Positions 53,237 through 62,275 of a stretch of DNA of 64,000 nt are shown one piece after another. The stretch comes from Sphingomonas echinoides ATCC 14820 (GTDB lineage Bacteria > Pseudomonadota > Alphaproteobacteria > Sphingomonadales > Sphingomonadaceae). Every line of letters starts with the position of its first letter. The stretch's first letter is position 1. Under the pieces are notes generated by a model that was given only the letters and a program-made list of their open reading frames with translations, was not told where the DNA came from and made no database searches. The position numbers were made by a program, and so were the translations under genes. The DNA lies in NCBI RefSeq assembly GCF_000241465.1, contig NZ_JH584235.1:977256-1041255 (forward strand). The letters are read 5' to 3'.

Positions 53237-54985
53237 ATGCGTGAGATGCCCCAGATTGCCCGGGGTGTGCGGCCCTTTTCGCGCTACTGGCGCGTCACGA
53301 CGCCGAGCTGGGCCGACGCCATCGCTTTCCTGCTGCTCGCCGGGCTCGGCGTGCTCATCGTGCGCGGGGCGGAGGGTGTCGCGCAGCCGCTGTCGCAACT
53401 CCGGCTCGACCCGGTCGCGCTCGATCCGTGGAACCTGCCCGCTTATGCTCTCCGCACCACGCTGCGCATGTTTGCGGCGCTCGCCGCGTCGCTCGTCTTC
53501 ACCTTCGTCGTCGCGACGCTCGCCGCCAAGAGCAAGCGCGCCGAGATGGTCATCGTGCCTGCGCTCGACATCCTGCAATCGGTGCCGATCCTCGGCTTCC
53601 TGACCTTCACCGTCACCTTCTTCATGGGGCTCTTCCCCGGCCAGCAACTGGGCGTCGAACTGGCCGCGATCTTCGCCATCTTCACCAGCCAGGCGTGGAA
53701 CATGGCGTTCAGCTTCTACCAGTCGCTGCGCTCGGTGCCGAGCGACCTGGAGGAAGTCTCGCGCGGCTTCGCGCTGTCGCCGTGGCGGCGCTTCATCCGC
53801 CTCGAACTGCCCTTCGCCACGCCGTCCTTGGTGTGGAACGCGATGATGTCGATGTCGGGCGGCTGGTTCTTCGTCGTCGCGTCGGAGGCGATCAGCGTCG
53901 GCAACACCCGGATCATGCTGCCCGGCATCGGATCGTGGCTGGCACTGGCAATCGACCGGCAGGATTTCCGCGCGGTCGGCTGGGCGGTCGCGGCGATGGC
54001 GGTGGTGATCCTGCTCTACGACCAGCTCGTCTTCCGCCCCGTCGTCGCCTGGGCGGATCGCTTCCGCTTCGAACAGACCGCCTCGCAGGACGGCCCGCAA
54101 AGCTGGGCCTATGACCTGTTCCGCCGCACCAAGTTGCTGCCGGTGCTGTTCGCCCCGTTCACCGCGCTCGGCCGCTTGCTGATGGCAGTCGACCGCCGTC
54201 CGGCCCGGGGCCAACGATCCGAACGCCGCGAAGCGCGCAGCCCGCTCGGCCAGATCCTGTGGCTGGCGTTGGTCGCCGCCGCGCTGCTCGCCGCCGCCTG
54301 GCTGGTGATCGGTTATGTCGCCGCTCACCTCGCCTGGCACGATGCCCTCACCGCCTTCGGCTTGGGCCTCATCACCATGGCGCGCGTGCTGGTGCTGATC
54401 GCGCTCGCCAGCCTCGTCTGGGTGCCGATCGGCGTGTGGATCGGCCTGCGCCCGCGCTGGGCCGAACGGCTGCAGCCGGTCGCGCAGTTCCTCGCCGCCT
54501 TCCCCGCCAACGTGCTGTTCCCCTTCGCCGTCATCGCGATCGTGCATTGGCATTTGAACATCGACATCTGGCTGTCGCCGCTGATGGTGCTGGGCACGCA
54601 GTGGTACATCTTGTTCAACGTCATCGCCGGTGCCAGCGCCATCCCCAACGATCTGCGCGAGGCGGCGGGCATGTTCCGCGTGCGCAGCTGGCAATGGTGG
54701 CGCACGCTCGCCATCCCCGGCATCTTCCCATATTATGTCACCGGCGCGCTCACCGCTTCGGGCGGATCGTGGAACGCCAGCATCGTCGCCGAGGCGGTAT
54801 CCTGGGGCAGCGAGCGGCTCGAGGCGCACGGCCTTGGCACCTATATCGCCAAGGCCACCACCGCCGGGGATTTCCCGCGCGTGACGCTCGGCATCGCGGT
54901 GATGTCGATCTTCGTGATCGGCTTCAACCGCTTCCTGTGGCGGCCGCTTTACGCTTATGCCGACCGCCGCCTGCGCCTCGCCTGA
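53237..54985 (+). CDS. NitT/TauT-type ABC permease with two fused permease domains
   Basis: A 582-residue membrane protein built from two BPD_transp_1 domains: residues 60-290 and 340-570. Each contains an EAA-like cytoplasmic loop for ATPase coupling: LEEVSRGFALSPWRRFIRLE in the first and LREAAGMFRVRSWQWWRTLA in the second. A heterodimer has thus been fused. The sequence resembles nitrate/sulfonate/bicarbonate systems, but no substrate-binding protein is encoded nearby. Start MREMPQIARGVRPFSRYW is a likely ATG at 53237. Followed 31 bp later by the ATPase. Confidence 0.9.
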   Translation: MREMPQIARGVRPFSRYWRVTTPSWADAIAFLLLAGLGVLIVRGAEGVAQPLSQLRLDPVALDPWNLPAYALRTTLRMFAALAASLVFTFVVATLAAKSKRAEMVIVPALDILQSVPILGFLTFTVTFFMGLFPGQQLGVELAAIFAIFTSQAWNMAFSFYQSLRSVPSDLEEVSRGFALSPWRRFIRLELPFATPSLVWNAMMSMSGGWFFVVASEAISVGNTRIMLPGIGSWLALAIDRQDFRAVGWAVAAMAVVILLYDQLVFRPVVAWADRFRFEQTASQDGPQSWAYDLFRRTKLLPVLFAPFTALGRLLMAVDRRPARGQRSERREARSPLGQILWLALVAAALLAAAWLVIGYVAAHLAWHDALTAFGLGLITMARVLVLIALASLVWVPIGVWIGLRPRWAERLQPVAQFLAAFPANVLFPFAVIAIVHWHLNIDIWLSPLMVLGTQWYILFNVIAGASAIPNDLREAAGMFRVRSWQWWRTLAIPGIFPYYVTGALTASGGSWNASIVAEAVSWGSERLEAHGLGTYIAKATTAGDFPRVTLGIAVMSIFVIGFNRFLWRPLYAYADRRLRLA

Positions 54986-55016
54986 CCTTCGACCTTCAAG
55001 AGACTGGACCCGGACC

Positions 55017-55772
55017 ATGGCCACCCTCGCCCGCACCGCCACCGCCAACACGCTGCTGAAAGTCGAACACCTCACCCACCGTTACGGCAAGGTCGGCAGC
55101 GGCGGGCTGCTCGTGCTCGACGATGTCGACCTGACGCTGCGCGAAAATGAAGTGGTCGGGCTGCTCGGCCGCTCGGGCTCGGGCAAATCGACGCTGCTGC
55201 GCTCGATCGCCGGGCTGATCCGCCCCGATGAAGGCGCGATCGATTTCGTCCCCGATGAACATGGCGCCGCCCCCAGCGTCAGCATGGTGTTCCAGACCTT
55301 CGCGCTCTTCCCGTGGCTGACGGTGCTGCAGAATGTGGAATTGGGGCTGGAGGCGCAGCGCGTCCCCGCCGAGGAACGCCGCACCCGCGCGCTCGCCGCG
55401 ATCGATTTGATCGGGCTGGACGGCTTCGAAAACGCCTATCCCAAGGAACTGTCGGGCGGGATGCGCCAGCGCGTCGGCCTGGCGCGCGCGATCGTCGTCA
55501 ACCCCTCGCTGCTGCTGATGGACGAGCCGTTTTCCGCGCTCGACGTGCTCACCGCCGAAACGCTGCGCACCGATCTGCTCGATCTGTGGGCGGAAGGGCG
55601 GATGCCGATCAAGTCGATCCTGATCGTCACGCACAATATCGAGGAAGCGGTGCTGATGTGCGACCGCATCCTCGTCTTCTCGTCCAACCCAGGCCGCGTC
55701 GCCGCCGAGATCAAGGTCGATCTGCCACAGCCGCGCGACCGGCTCCCCGCCGTTCCGCGCGCTGGTCGATGA
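55017..55772 (+). CDS. ABC transporter ATPase, truncated by a frameshift
   Basis: A 251-residue ATPase of the nitrate/sulfonate type. Walker A is GRSGSGKSTLL (about residue 57), Q-loop FQTFALFPWLTVLQNVELGL, signature LSGGMRQRVGLARAI, Walker B LLLMDEPFSALD, H-loop VTHNIEEA. These are all intact. The reading frame ends in RLPAVPRAGR, unlike the family. If one C is removed from the CCCC run at 55745-55748 the frame continues PPFRALVDDIYARMTARAAP into the C-terminal domain at 55747-56331, exactly as in full-length relatives (430-440 residues). Either a real mutation or a sequencing error in the homopolymer. Confidence 0.9.
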   Translation: MATLARTATANTLLKVEHLTHRYGKVGSGGLLVLDDVDLTLRENEVVGLLGRSGSGKSTLLRSIAGLIRPDEGAIDFVPDEHGAAPSVSMVFQTFALFPWLTVLQNVELGLEAQRVPAEERRTRALAAIDLIGLDGFENAYPKELSGGMRQRVGLARAIVVNPSLLLMDEPFSALDVLTAETLRTDLLDLWAEGRMPIKSILIVTHNIEEAVLMCDRILVFSSNPGRVAAEIKVDLPQPRDRLPAVPRAGR

Positions 55773-56331
55773 CATTTATGCGCGCATGACCGCGCGCGCC
55801 GCGCCCGAACCGGCGCGCGACGGCGTGTTCCCCGGCACCGGCATCCAGATGGTGCTGCCGCGCGTCTCGACCAACTCGCTGGCGGGGTTGATCGAGGAAG
55901 TCGATGCCAGCCCGTTCAACGGTCGCGCGGCGATGGCTGACCTCGCCGACCAGCTCCAGCTCGAAATCGACGAACTGTTCCCGATGGCGGAAACGCTGCA
56001 ATTGCTGCGCTTTGCCGAATTGCAGGGCGCCAACATCCAGCTCACCCCCTCGGCCCGCCGCTATGCCGAGGCCGATGTCGACACGCGCAAGGCGCTGTTC
56101 GCGCAAGCCCTGCTCGCGCATGTGCCGCTCGCCCAACACATCAAGCGCGTGCTCGACGAACGCGCCGGCCACGCCGCCCCCGCGCGCCGCTTCCGCGACG
56201 AACTGGAAGACCATATGTCGCCCGATTATGCCGAGGAAACGCTGCGCACGGTCACCCTGTGGGGCCGCTATGCCGAAGTCTTCGCCTATGACGAGGATGA
56301 CGATCGCTTCTCGCTGGATGACGCGGTGTGA
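55747..56331 (+). pseudogene. Frame-shifted C-terminal (AAA-associated) domain of the ABC ATPase
   Basis: About 194 codons in the +1 frame relative to the ATPase, starting PPFRALVDDIYARMTARAAP. An ATG at 55786 could begin a separate 181-residue protein. It matches the AAA-associated C-terminal domain found on this subfamily: LAGLIEEVDASPFNGRAAMA, LQLEIDELFPMAETLQLLRF, and ITLTPSARRY-like ELQGANIQLTPSARRYAEAD. The residues are well preserved, which argues for a recent mutation or a base-call error rather than an old pseudogene. Confidence 0.8.
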
Positions 56332-56420
56332 TGCCATATTGAGTGGGGCGTACTGGATCACCGAGGTGCGTGACTATTGATCCAAGCGTTGATGCTGACA
56401 AGCGGCGTGCTCCAGCATCC

Positions 56421-58085
56421 CTAAGCCAGAAGATCTTGGAGATTCGCCTTGAGGCTCGCTGCGCGCTCAGGAAAACCGATGTGACCAAGAACCGATGCGT
56501 CGGAGAATTTTCTGTCGGGAACTTTGTTCTTGAGCTGCTTGAACACGGTTTTTCCTTTGGCGCCTTTTAGGGAGCGCGTCTGGAATGAAGTCCAAACATC
56601 ATCGTTCGTTGGGCCGCCGCCTGCCTTGTGAAGTTCGCCATTATGGGCTGCGCGCTGCGAAACGAATTGTTCGGTTATGGTCGCTTGGTTCTGAGCGAGC
56701 ACCTCTGCAACCCATGCTTCGCAGACGTTTAACGTCTCTCCGGTCAAAGAGGACAAGAAGTTCGGGTCACAGAATTCAGCCTCTAGATCGGATTGGTCAG
56801 TCACCCAGAGACGGATGCCATCGCTCGAATAATCGTCTTTAAGAGCGACCACTTCTTCGTCGCTGAGAGAATCTCTATCCCGATGGACTAGGACCTTAAA
56901 TTTATTGCCAAGTGATGCACGAAGCTCGACGGCCTCGTCTTTGGTGAGGAGGTGCTTGTATCCGCGTCCCGGCAAAACCGTGACCGCACGCTCGATTTCG
57001 GGCCATTGACCAATTAGCTTTTTAAGGTGATCGTTCTTCGCATCCTCGCTGACGACGATGACCTTCTTCCCGAACGCCCCCCAACCCAGCGCCAACTCGA
57101 CGATCGATCGATCATCCGTTTTCTTTTGTCCCTCCGCCAGCCAGACTACGTTCGTGTCCGCTGGGGCACCTCTGACAATGAAAGGTGAATGGGTGGTCAT
57201 CACGATCTTAATGTCCTGCGCGCGAGCGATTTCAAGAAGAGCAGATGCCAATTGCTCCTGTACGCTCGGATGAAGGTGAATGTCCGGTTCATCGATGAGC
57301 AGTATTTTTGGCTTAAAGAGCAATATGTAGCAAAATATTTGTATAAGCTGCAGAAATCCTGTCCCCAAAAGCTCAAGAGGCATTGACATTCCGGCAATTT
57401 CTGCCTCTGCGTGGATATCAAAGTCTGCAGCTTCGTCAAATTTAACCTTTAGTTTCATTTGACCCAACAACGGTTCTAGCCAAACTTCTATCTGATTTAT
57501 TTCTGTCTGAGAAAGAAGATCGAGAGCATTTCTCAGATAAACATTTGAGTCACCGAAAGAGCATGCCTTCAGCACCACTCGCTTCGAGTTTTTCTGCTCG
57601 ACGTTCGGAATGCCGGATATCCCCGGAATAAACCCGCTGAAAAAGGTTTCGGCACCTCGAAATTGGTGCCTGACCACCTCAGGCAGTTCACCTTGAACCG
57701 ATATACCGGCGTTACGGGCGGATCGCATCTCAAGATGGGCCGTCGTCGCCGCTCCATCACCATCCTTGAAAACGAAGAACACCTTCGACGATGGACTGTC
57801 GGCTCGGTTGCCCCAAGGTGCGCCATGGCCAAGCCGCCAGTACTCATCAGAAGGCAAGTAATCGAGGTCCGCCACACGGACCATCGCCGTCGACGCAGCG
57901 CGGATGCGGTCAGCTTGACGCATCAGGCACGACGCCAAATGTAGAGCTTGCAAGATCGACGACTTCCCGCTCCCGTTGGACCCTACAAGAATGTTGAGGT
58001 CTGCTAGCGGCAGATCAATGGTGTCGATCCGCTTAAACTTTTCGATTCTGATCAATTCAAGTCTCACGCCACCCCCCGAGTTCAT
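56421..58085 (-). CDS. OLD-like ATPase with TOPRIM-type C-terminal domain
   Basis: A 554-residue AAA ATPase of the ABC/SMC type. Walker A GSNGSGKSS (residues 35-43), a conserved aromatic-rich signature region GTGFLQLIQIFCYILL, Walker B ILLIDEPDIHLHPS (261-274), and H-loop MTTHSPFIV (296-304). The C-terminal half has VVSEDAKND (Glu347) and LVHRDRDSL (Asp403, Asp405), the acidic pattern of a TOPRIM nuclease as in OLD-family proteins. Known OLD-like proteins act in phage or plasmid defence. GC is lower than the neighbours and the gene stands alone, suggesting acquisition. The ATG at 58085 has no Shine-Dalgarno; a GTG at 58067 follows GGGGGGTGG and may be the true start. Confidence 0.85.
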   Translation of the reverse strand: MNSGGGVRLELIRIEKFKRIDTIDLPLADLNILVGSNGSGKSSILQALHLASCLMRQADRIRAASTAMVRVADLDYLPSDEYWRLGHGAPWGNRADSPSSKVFFVFKDGDGAATTAHLEMRSARNAGISVQGELPEVVRHQFRGAETFFSGFIPGISGIPNVEQKNSKRVVLKACSFGDSNVYLRNALDLLSQTEINQIEVWLEPLLGQMKLKVKFDEAADFDIHAEAEIAGMSMPLELLGTGFLQLIQIFCYILLFKPKILLIDEPDIHLHPSVQEQLASALLEIARAQDIKIVMTTHSPFIVRGAPADTNVVWLAEGQKKTDDRSIVELALGWGAFGKKVIVVSEDAKNDHLKKLIGQWPEIERAVTVLPGRGYKHLLTKDEAVELRASLGNKFKVLVHRDRDSLSDEEVVALKDDYSSDGIRLWVTDQSDLEAEFCDPNFLSSLTGETLNVCEAWVAEVLAQNQATITEQFVSQRAAHNGELHKAGGGPTNDDVWTSFQTRSLKGAKGKTVFKQLKNKVPDRKFSDASVLGHIGFPERAASLKANLQDLLA

Positions 58086-58338
58086 TTTACAACACCGTTA
58101 CACGACATGTCTGAACAGTCACCCCTCGAAATCGGCAGTAAGCGCCGAACGTTCGTTTGTGTCAAAAACAGACATTAGACAGCTTGTTCGGAAGCGACGG
58201 TTTCGTCCCCCGCTCGGTCGACCCAATAGCCCGCCGCCGCGCCTCATCCGTGAACGCGGGACGCTATACCCCACCCACCCCACCAAAAAACCACACCACG
58301 CTCGTGCATCAGCGCATAGCCTCGCTATAGCGCCCCCC
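58086..58338. other. Intergenic region before bioF
   Basis: About 250 bp, the left half lower in GC, the right half C-rich. No gene is convincing. A 10-bp palindrome CGCTATAGCG lies at 58323-58332, just before the bioF ATG; it could be a -10/operator element or chance. Confidence 0.4.
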
Positions 58339-59460
58339 ATGACTCTCCTCGAACCGCATCAAAACGACCTGAGGGCGCTCGACTCCGCCGCGCGGCTCCG
58401 CCGCCTGCAACCCCGCACCGGGCTGGATTTTTCGTCCAACGACTATCTCGGTCTCGCCTGCGCGCAGCGCTTGCGCGAGGCCGTGGCGGCGGCGCTGGCG
58501 CGCGGGGTGGCGATCGGGTCGGGCGGGTCGCGGCTGCTGCGCGGCAACGATCCCGAGCATGAAGCGCTCGAAGCCGAAGCCGCCGCCTTTTTCGGCAGTG
58601 AATCCGCGCTGTTCTTCTCCAGCGGCTATGCCGCCAATGCCGCCTTGCTGTCCACGCTGCCGCAGCGCGGCGATCTGATCGTCCATGATGCGCTGATCCA
58701 TGCCAGCGCGCATGAAGGGATGCGCCTCGCCCGCGCCGAAAGCGTGGCGGCACCGCATAATGACGCGGGTGCCGTCGATCAGGCGATCGCCGACTGGCGG
58801 CGGCGCGGCGGCACCGGTCGCGCGTGGATCGCGGTCGAAAGCCTGTACAGCATGGATGGCGACCGCGCCCCGCTCGCCGATCTGGCAACGGTCGCGGCGC
58901 GACACGAAGCGATGCTGCTGATCGACGAGGCGCACGCAACCGGCGTGTTCGGGCCGGGCGGGCGCGGCCTCGCCGCCGATCTGGAGGGGGCCGAAAACGT
59001 CATCACCTTGCGCACCTGCGGCAAGGCATTGGGCTGTGAAGGCGCCTTGCTCTGCGGCCCGCGCACGATGCGCGATTTTCTGGTCAATCGCGGGCGCGCC
59101 TTCATCTTCTCGACCGCGCCCTCGCCGCTGATGGCCAGCGCGGTGCGCGAAAGCCTGCGCATCCTCGCCGACGAGCCCGATCGCCGCGAGCGGCTGACCG
59201 CGCTCATCGCCTTTGCCGAGCGCACACTCGCGCCGTGCGGCGTCACCCCGACCGGATCGCAGATCCTGCCGCTGGTGATTGGCGAGGACGCCCCCACCAT
59301 GCGGCTGGCGGCGGCGCTGCAGGCCGCCGGTTTCGATATTCGCGGCATCCGCCCGCCCACGGTGCCGCCCGGCACCGCGCGGCTGCGCGTGTCGCTCACC
59401 CTCAATGTCGGCGAAGCGGAAATTGCCGCGCTGGCGGAGACGCTGTTGGAGTTGGCTTGA
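58339..59460 (+). CDS. bioF: 8-amino-7-oxononanoate synthase
   Basis: PLP enzyme joining pimeloyl thioester and alanine in biotin synthesis. The 373-residue protein has FSSNDYLGLA at residue 32, GSGGSRLLRGNDPEHEALE near 60, and DEAHATGVFGPGGRGL near 195, the PLP-binding Asp and His. The lysine region reads TLRTCGKALGCEGALLCG, where the Schiff-base lysine is the K in CGKALG. The frame is open further upstream, but ATG 58339 (MTLLEPHQNDLRAL) fits family length. Directly followed by bioD. Confidence 0.96.
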   Translation: MTLLEPHQNDLRALDSAARLRRLQPRTGLDFSSNDYLGLACAQRLREAVAAALARGVAIGSGGSRLLRGNDPEHEALEAEAAAFFGSESALFFSSGYAANAALLSTLPQRGDLIVHDALIHASAHEGMRLARAESVAAPHNDAGAVDQAIADWRRRGGTGRAWIAVESLYSMDGDRAPLADLATVAARHEAMLLIDEAHATGVFGPGGRGLAADLEGAENVITLRTCGKALGCEGALLCGPRTMRDFLVNRGRAFIFSTAPSPLMASAVRESLRILADEPDRRERLTALIAFAERTLAPCGVTPTGSQILPLVIGEDAPTMRLAAALQAAGFDIRGIRPPTVPPGTARLRVSLTLNVGEAEIAALAETLLELA

Positions 59461-60090
59461 ATGAACCCCGAAACAATCGTCATCACCGGCACCGACACCG
59501 ATGTCGGCAAGACCGTGTTCGCCGCCGCGCTGACGGGCGCGCTGAACGCGCACTATTGGAAGCCGGTGCAGGCGGGGCTCGACCCCAGCGCCGACCGCGA
59601 CAGCGTCGCCGCGCTCTCGCGCGTACCCGCGTCGCACATCCTGCCCGAGGCCTATCGCCTCGCCACCCCCTGCTCGCCGCACCGCGCAGCCGAGATTGAC
59701 GGCGTGACGATCGATCCGCTGCGGCTGACCCCGCCCGAGGTCAACGGCCCGCTAGTGGTGGAGGGGGCCGGCGGCGTGCTGGTGCCAGTGACGCGGGAAT
59801 TGGTCTTTGCCGATCTGTTCGCGCGCTGGGGCTGCCCGGTGGTGCTGGTCGCGCGCACCGCGCTCGGCACGATCAACCACAGCCTGTTGTCGATCGAGGC
59901 GCTGCGCCAGCGCGGCGTGCCCCTTCTCGGCATCGCCTTTATCGGCGACGAGAATGCCGACACCGAAGCGACCATCGTGCAATTGGGCGGGGTGAAGCGG
60001 CTCGGGCGCTTGCCCCGGCTCGATCCGCTCAACGCGGAGACGCTGGCAGCGGCGTTTGTCGCCCATTTCAACGTGGACGACTTCCAATGA
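59461..60090 (+). CDS. bioD: Dethiobiotin synthetase
   Basis: Forms the ureido ring of dethiobiotin from 7,8-diaminopelargonate, CO2 and ATP. The 209-residue protein has the P-loop variant [17 protein letters not shown] (about residues 8-24), HAAEID-like [10 protein letters not shown], and [16 protein letters not shown], the conserved G-rich loop. The ATG immediately follows the bioF stop, and the stop overlaps the bioA start by 4 bp. Confidence 0.95.
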   Translation: MNPETIVITGTDTDVGKTVFAAALTGALNAHYWKPVQAGLDPSADRDSVAALSRVPASHILPEAYRLATPCSPHRAAEIDGVTIDPLRLTPPEVNGPLVVEGAGGVLVPVTRELVFADLFARWGCPVVLVARTALGTINHSLLSIEALRQRGVPLLGIAFIGDENADTEATIVQLGGVKRLGRLPRLDPLNAETLAAAFVAHFNVDDFQ

Positions 60091-61352
60091 GCACCTCCCC
60101 GATCTGGCACCCCTTCACCCAGCACGGCCTTTGCGAGCCGATCCCGCTCGTCACCCACGGCGAAGGCGCGGCCCTGTTCACCGAGGACGGTCGCCGCATC
60201 ATCGATGGCATTTCCTCCTGGTGGGTGACGACGCACGGCCATTGCCACCCGCGCATCATGGCCGCGATTGCCGAGCAGGCGGGCAAGCTCGACCAGATCA
60301 TTTTTGCGGGCTGGACCCACGAACCCGCCGAAACGCTCGCGCGCGCTCTGCTGGAGATCATGCCGCCCGCGCTCACCCGTATCTTCTTCTCGGATTCGGG
60401 CTCGACCAGTGTCGAGGTCGCGCTGAAGATGGCGCTCGGCTTCTGGGCCAATCGCGGCGCGCCGCCCCACCGCATCCTGGTGATGGAGCATAGCTATCAT
60501 GGCGACACGATCGGCGCGATGTCGGTCGGCGCGCGCGGCGTGTTCAACGCGCCTTATACGCCCTTGCTGTTCGATGTCGGCACGCTGCCCTTCCCCGCCG
60601 TAGGTCGCGAGCAAGCCACGCTCGATGCGCTGGAGGCCGCGTGCCGCGAAGCGCCCGCCGCGTTCATCGTCGAGCCGCTGGTGCTCGGCGCGGGCGGGAT
60701 GCTGTTCTACCCCGCCTGGGTGCTGGCCGAGATGCGCGCGATCTGCGCGCGCTACGACGTGTTGTTCATCGCCGATGAAGTGATGACCGGCTGGGGCCGC
60801 ACCGGCACGCTGCTGGCGTGCGAGCAAGCGGGTGTCGTCCCCGACATCCTCTGCCTGTCCAAGGGCCTCACCGGCGGCGCGGTGCCGCTGGCCGTCACCA
60901 TGGCGAGCGAGGCGGTTTACGACGCGCATCTCTCGACCGACCGCGCGCGGATGTTCTTCCATTCCTCCAGCTACACCGCCAACCCGATCGCCTGCGCCGC
61001 CGCCAACGCCAATTTGGCGATCTGGCGCGACGAGCCGGTCCGCGACCGCATCGCCGCGCTCGCGCACCGGCAACGCCAGCGTCTCGACGCGCTCGCCGCT
61101 TTGCCCGGCTTCACCAACCCCCGCGCGCTCGGCACCATCGCCGCGATCGATCTCGCGGATGAGCCGGGTGCGGGCTATCTCTCGCAGCGCGCCCCCGGCC
61201 TGCTTGCGCATTTCCGCGAAAACGACCTGCTGCTACGCCCGCTCGGCACCACCGTATACGTGATGCCGCCATATTGCATCGACGCCGCCGATCTCGACCG
61301 ACTCTACGCCGGGATCGCAGAAGCGGCGGCGGCAATGGCGCGCCGCAGATAA
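60087..61352 (+). CDS. bioA: Adenosylmethionine-8-amino-7-oxononanoate aminotransferase
   Basis: Converts 8-amino-7-oxononanoate to 7,8-diaminopelargonate using SAM as amino donor. The 421-residue protein has [10 protein letters not shown] near the start, [32 protein letters not shown] near 137, [14 protein letters not shown] near 232 (the PLP-binding Asp), and [14 protein letters not shown] near 258 holding the Schiff-base lysine. It overlaps bioD by 4 bp and ends the bioFDA operon. bioB is not adjacent. Confidence 0.96.
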   Translation: MSTSPIWHPFTQHGLCEPIPLVTHGEGAALFTEDGRRIIDGISSWWVTTHGHCHPRIMAAIAEQAGKLDQIIFAGWTHEPAETLARALLEIMPPALTRIFFSDSGSTSVEVALKMALGFWANRGAPPHRILVMEHSYHGDTIGAMSVGARGVFNAPYTPLLFDVGTLPFPAVGREQATLDALEAACREAPAAFIVEPLVLGAGGMLFYPAWVLAEMRAICARYDVLFIADEVMTGWGRTGTLLACEQAGVVPDILCLSKGLTGGAVPLAVTMASEAVYDAHLSTDRARMFFHSSSYTANPIACAAANANLAIWRDEPVRDRIAALAHRQRQRLDALAALPGFTNPRALGTIAAIDLADEPGAGYLSQRAPGLLAHFRENDLLLRPLGTTVYVMPPYCIDAADLDRLYAGIAEAAAAMARRR

Positions 61353-61405
61353 GCGCCTCGACCCGATCGGGCACGAAGCGGCAAATGATGTTGGGAATCG
61401 CCAAT

Positions 61406-61428
61406 ATGCGCGCGGACTTTGCGCGCAT
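61406..61428. terminator. Possible hairpin after bioA
   Basis: ATGCGCGC (61406-61413), loop GGACTTT, GCGCGCAT (61421-61428), perfectly paired 8-bp stem. It lies about 50 bp after bioA and 35 bp before the next start. No T-run, so it may not terminate. Confidence 0.4.
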
Positions 61429-61462
61429 GAGGCGCGGACCGTTTTCGTCAGGAGTCCGCGCC

Positions 61463-62173
61463 ATGACCGCCACTACCCCGCAAAGCCCAACCGTCGTCCT
61501 CGTTCACGGCGCGTGGGCCGATGGATCGAGCTGGCAGCGTGTTATCCCGTTGCTGACGCGCAAGGGCATTCCCGTCGTCGCGGTGCAGAACCCGACGACC
61601 TCGCTGGCCGACGACGTGGCGGCAACGCGCCGCGCGCTGAACGCGATCGACGGGCCGGTCGTGCTGGTCGGCCATAGCTCGGGCGGTGCCGTTATCACCG
61701 AAGCGGGCAACGATCCCAAGGTAAAGGCGCTGGTCTATGTCGCGGCGTTCGCGCCCAAGGCCGGGCAGACCGTTGGCGAACAGGTCCAGGCGCACGCAAA
61801 TCCCCCGGCGCTGGCGCATATCACCGATGACGGCACCGGCTTCCTGAAGCTTAGCGCAGAAGGCTGGGTGAACGATGTCGGGCAGGATTTGCCAGAGGAG
61901 GAAGCGCGCACGCTCGCGATCCTGCAACCGCCGCTCGCCGCCAGCACCTTTGGCGACAAGATCACGCAGGCGGCATGGGATACGCGCCCCAATTGGTACA
62001 TCGTCTCGACCGAGGACCGCGTCGTCAGCATCGATCTGGAGCGGGAGACTGCCGCGGCTCTGAACGCAAAGACCACCGAAGTGAAGGCCAGCCATCTCTC
62101 GTTGCTGTCGATGCCCGATGCCGTCGCCGACGTGATCCTGGATGCCGTCGCGGCAACCGCTGCGGCACGCTGA
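61463..62173 (+). CDS. Alpha/beta hydrolase
   Basis: A 236-residue soluble hydrolase. The oxyanion opening is VVLVHGAWADGSSWQRVI, the nucleophile Ser72 is in VGHSSGGAVI, and the catalytic His appears in VKASHLSLLS near the C-terminus. It resembles the EstC/MenH-like esterases often annotated as salicylate-like esterases. An AGGAG Shine-Dalgarno precedes ATG 61463. Substrate unknown. No signal peptide, so cytoplasmic. Confidence 0.9.
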   Translation: MTATTPQSPTVVLVHGAWADGSSWQRVIPLLTRKGIPVVAVQNPTTSLADDVAATRRALNAIDGPVVLVGHSSGGAVITEAGNDPKVKALVYVAAFAPKAGQTVGEQVQAHANPPALAHITDDGTGFLKLSAEGWVNDVGQDLPEEEARTLAILQPPLAASTFGDKITQAAWDTRPNWYIVSTEDRVVSIDLERETAAALNAKTTEVKASHLSLLSMPDAVADVILDAVAATAAAR

Positions 62174-62275
62174 TCCATCACGGGATGCGCGTCTTGAGGA
62201 TGGGCATACCGATGCCGATCTTATAATCTGAGTCGGTGATCCAAAGGCCGGATCAAGCAAATCGGATGAAACGCC

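Noticed and set aside
53027..55075. Long minus-strand open frame (682 codons) opposite the double permease
   Set aside because: The plus strand encodes a clear ABC permease with helices and EAA loops. The reverse frame is low-complexity Arg/Gly/Asp/His/Glu.
58323..58332. BioR operator before bioF
   Set aside because: CGCTATAGCG shares only TATA with the BioR consensus TTATCTATAA; kept as an unassigned palindrome.
56332..58338. tRNA or direct repeats marking the ends of the OLD-like island
   Set aside because: I looked for a tRNA-like fold and matching ends near 56340 and 58100-58340 and found none.
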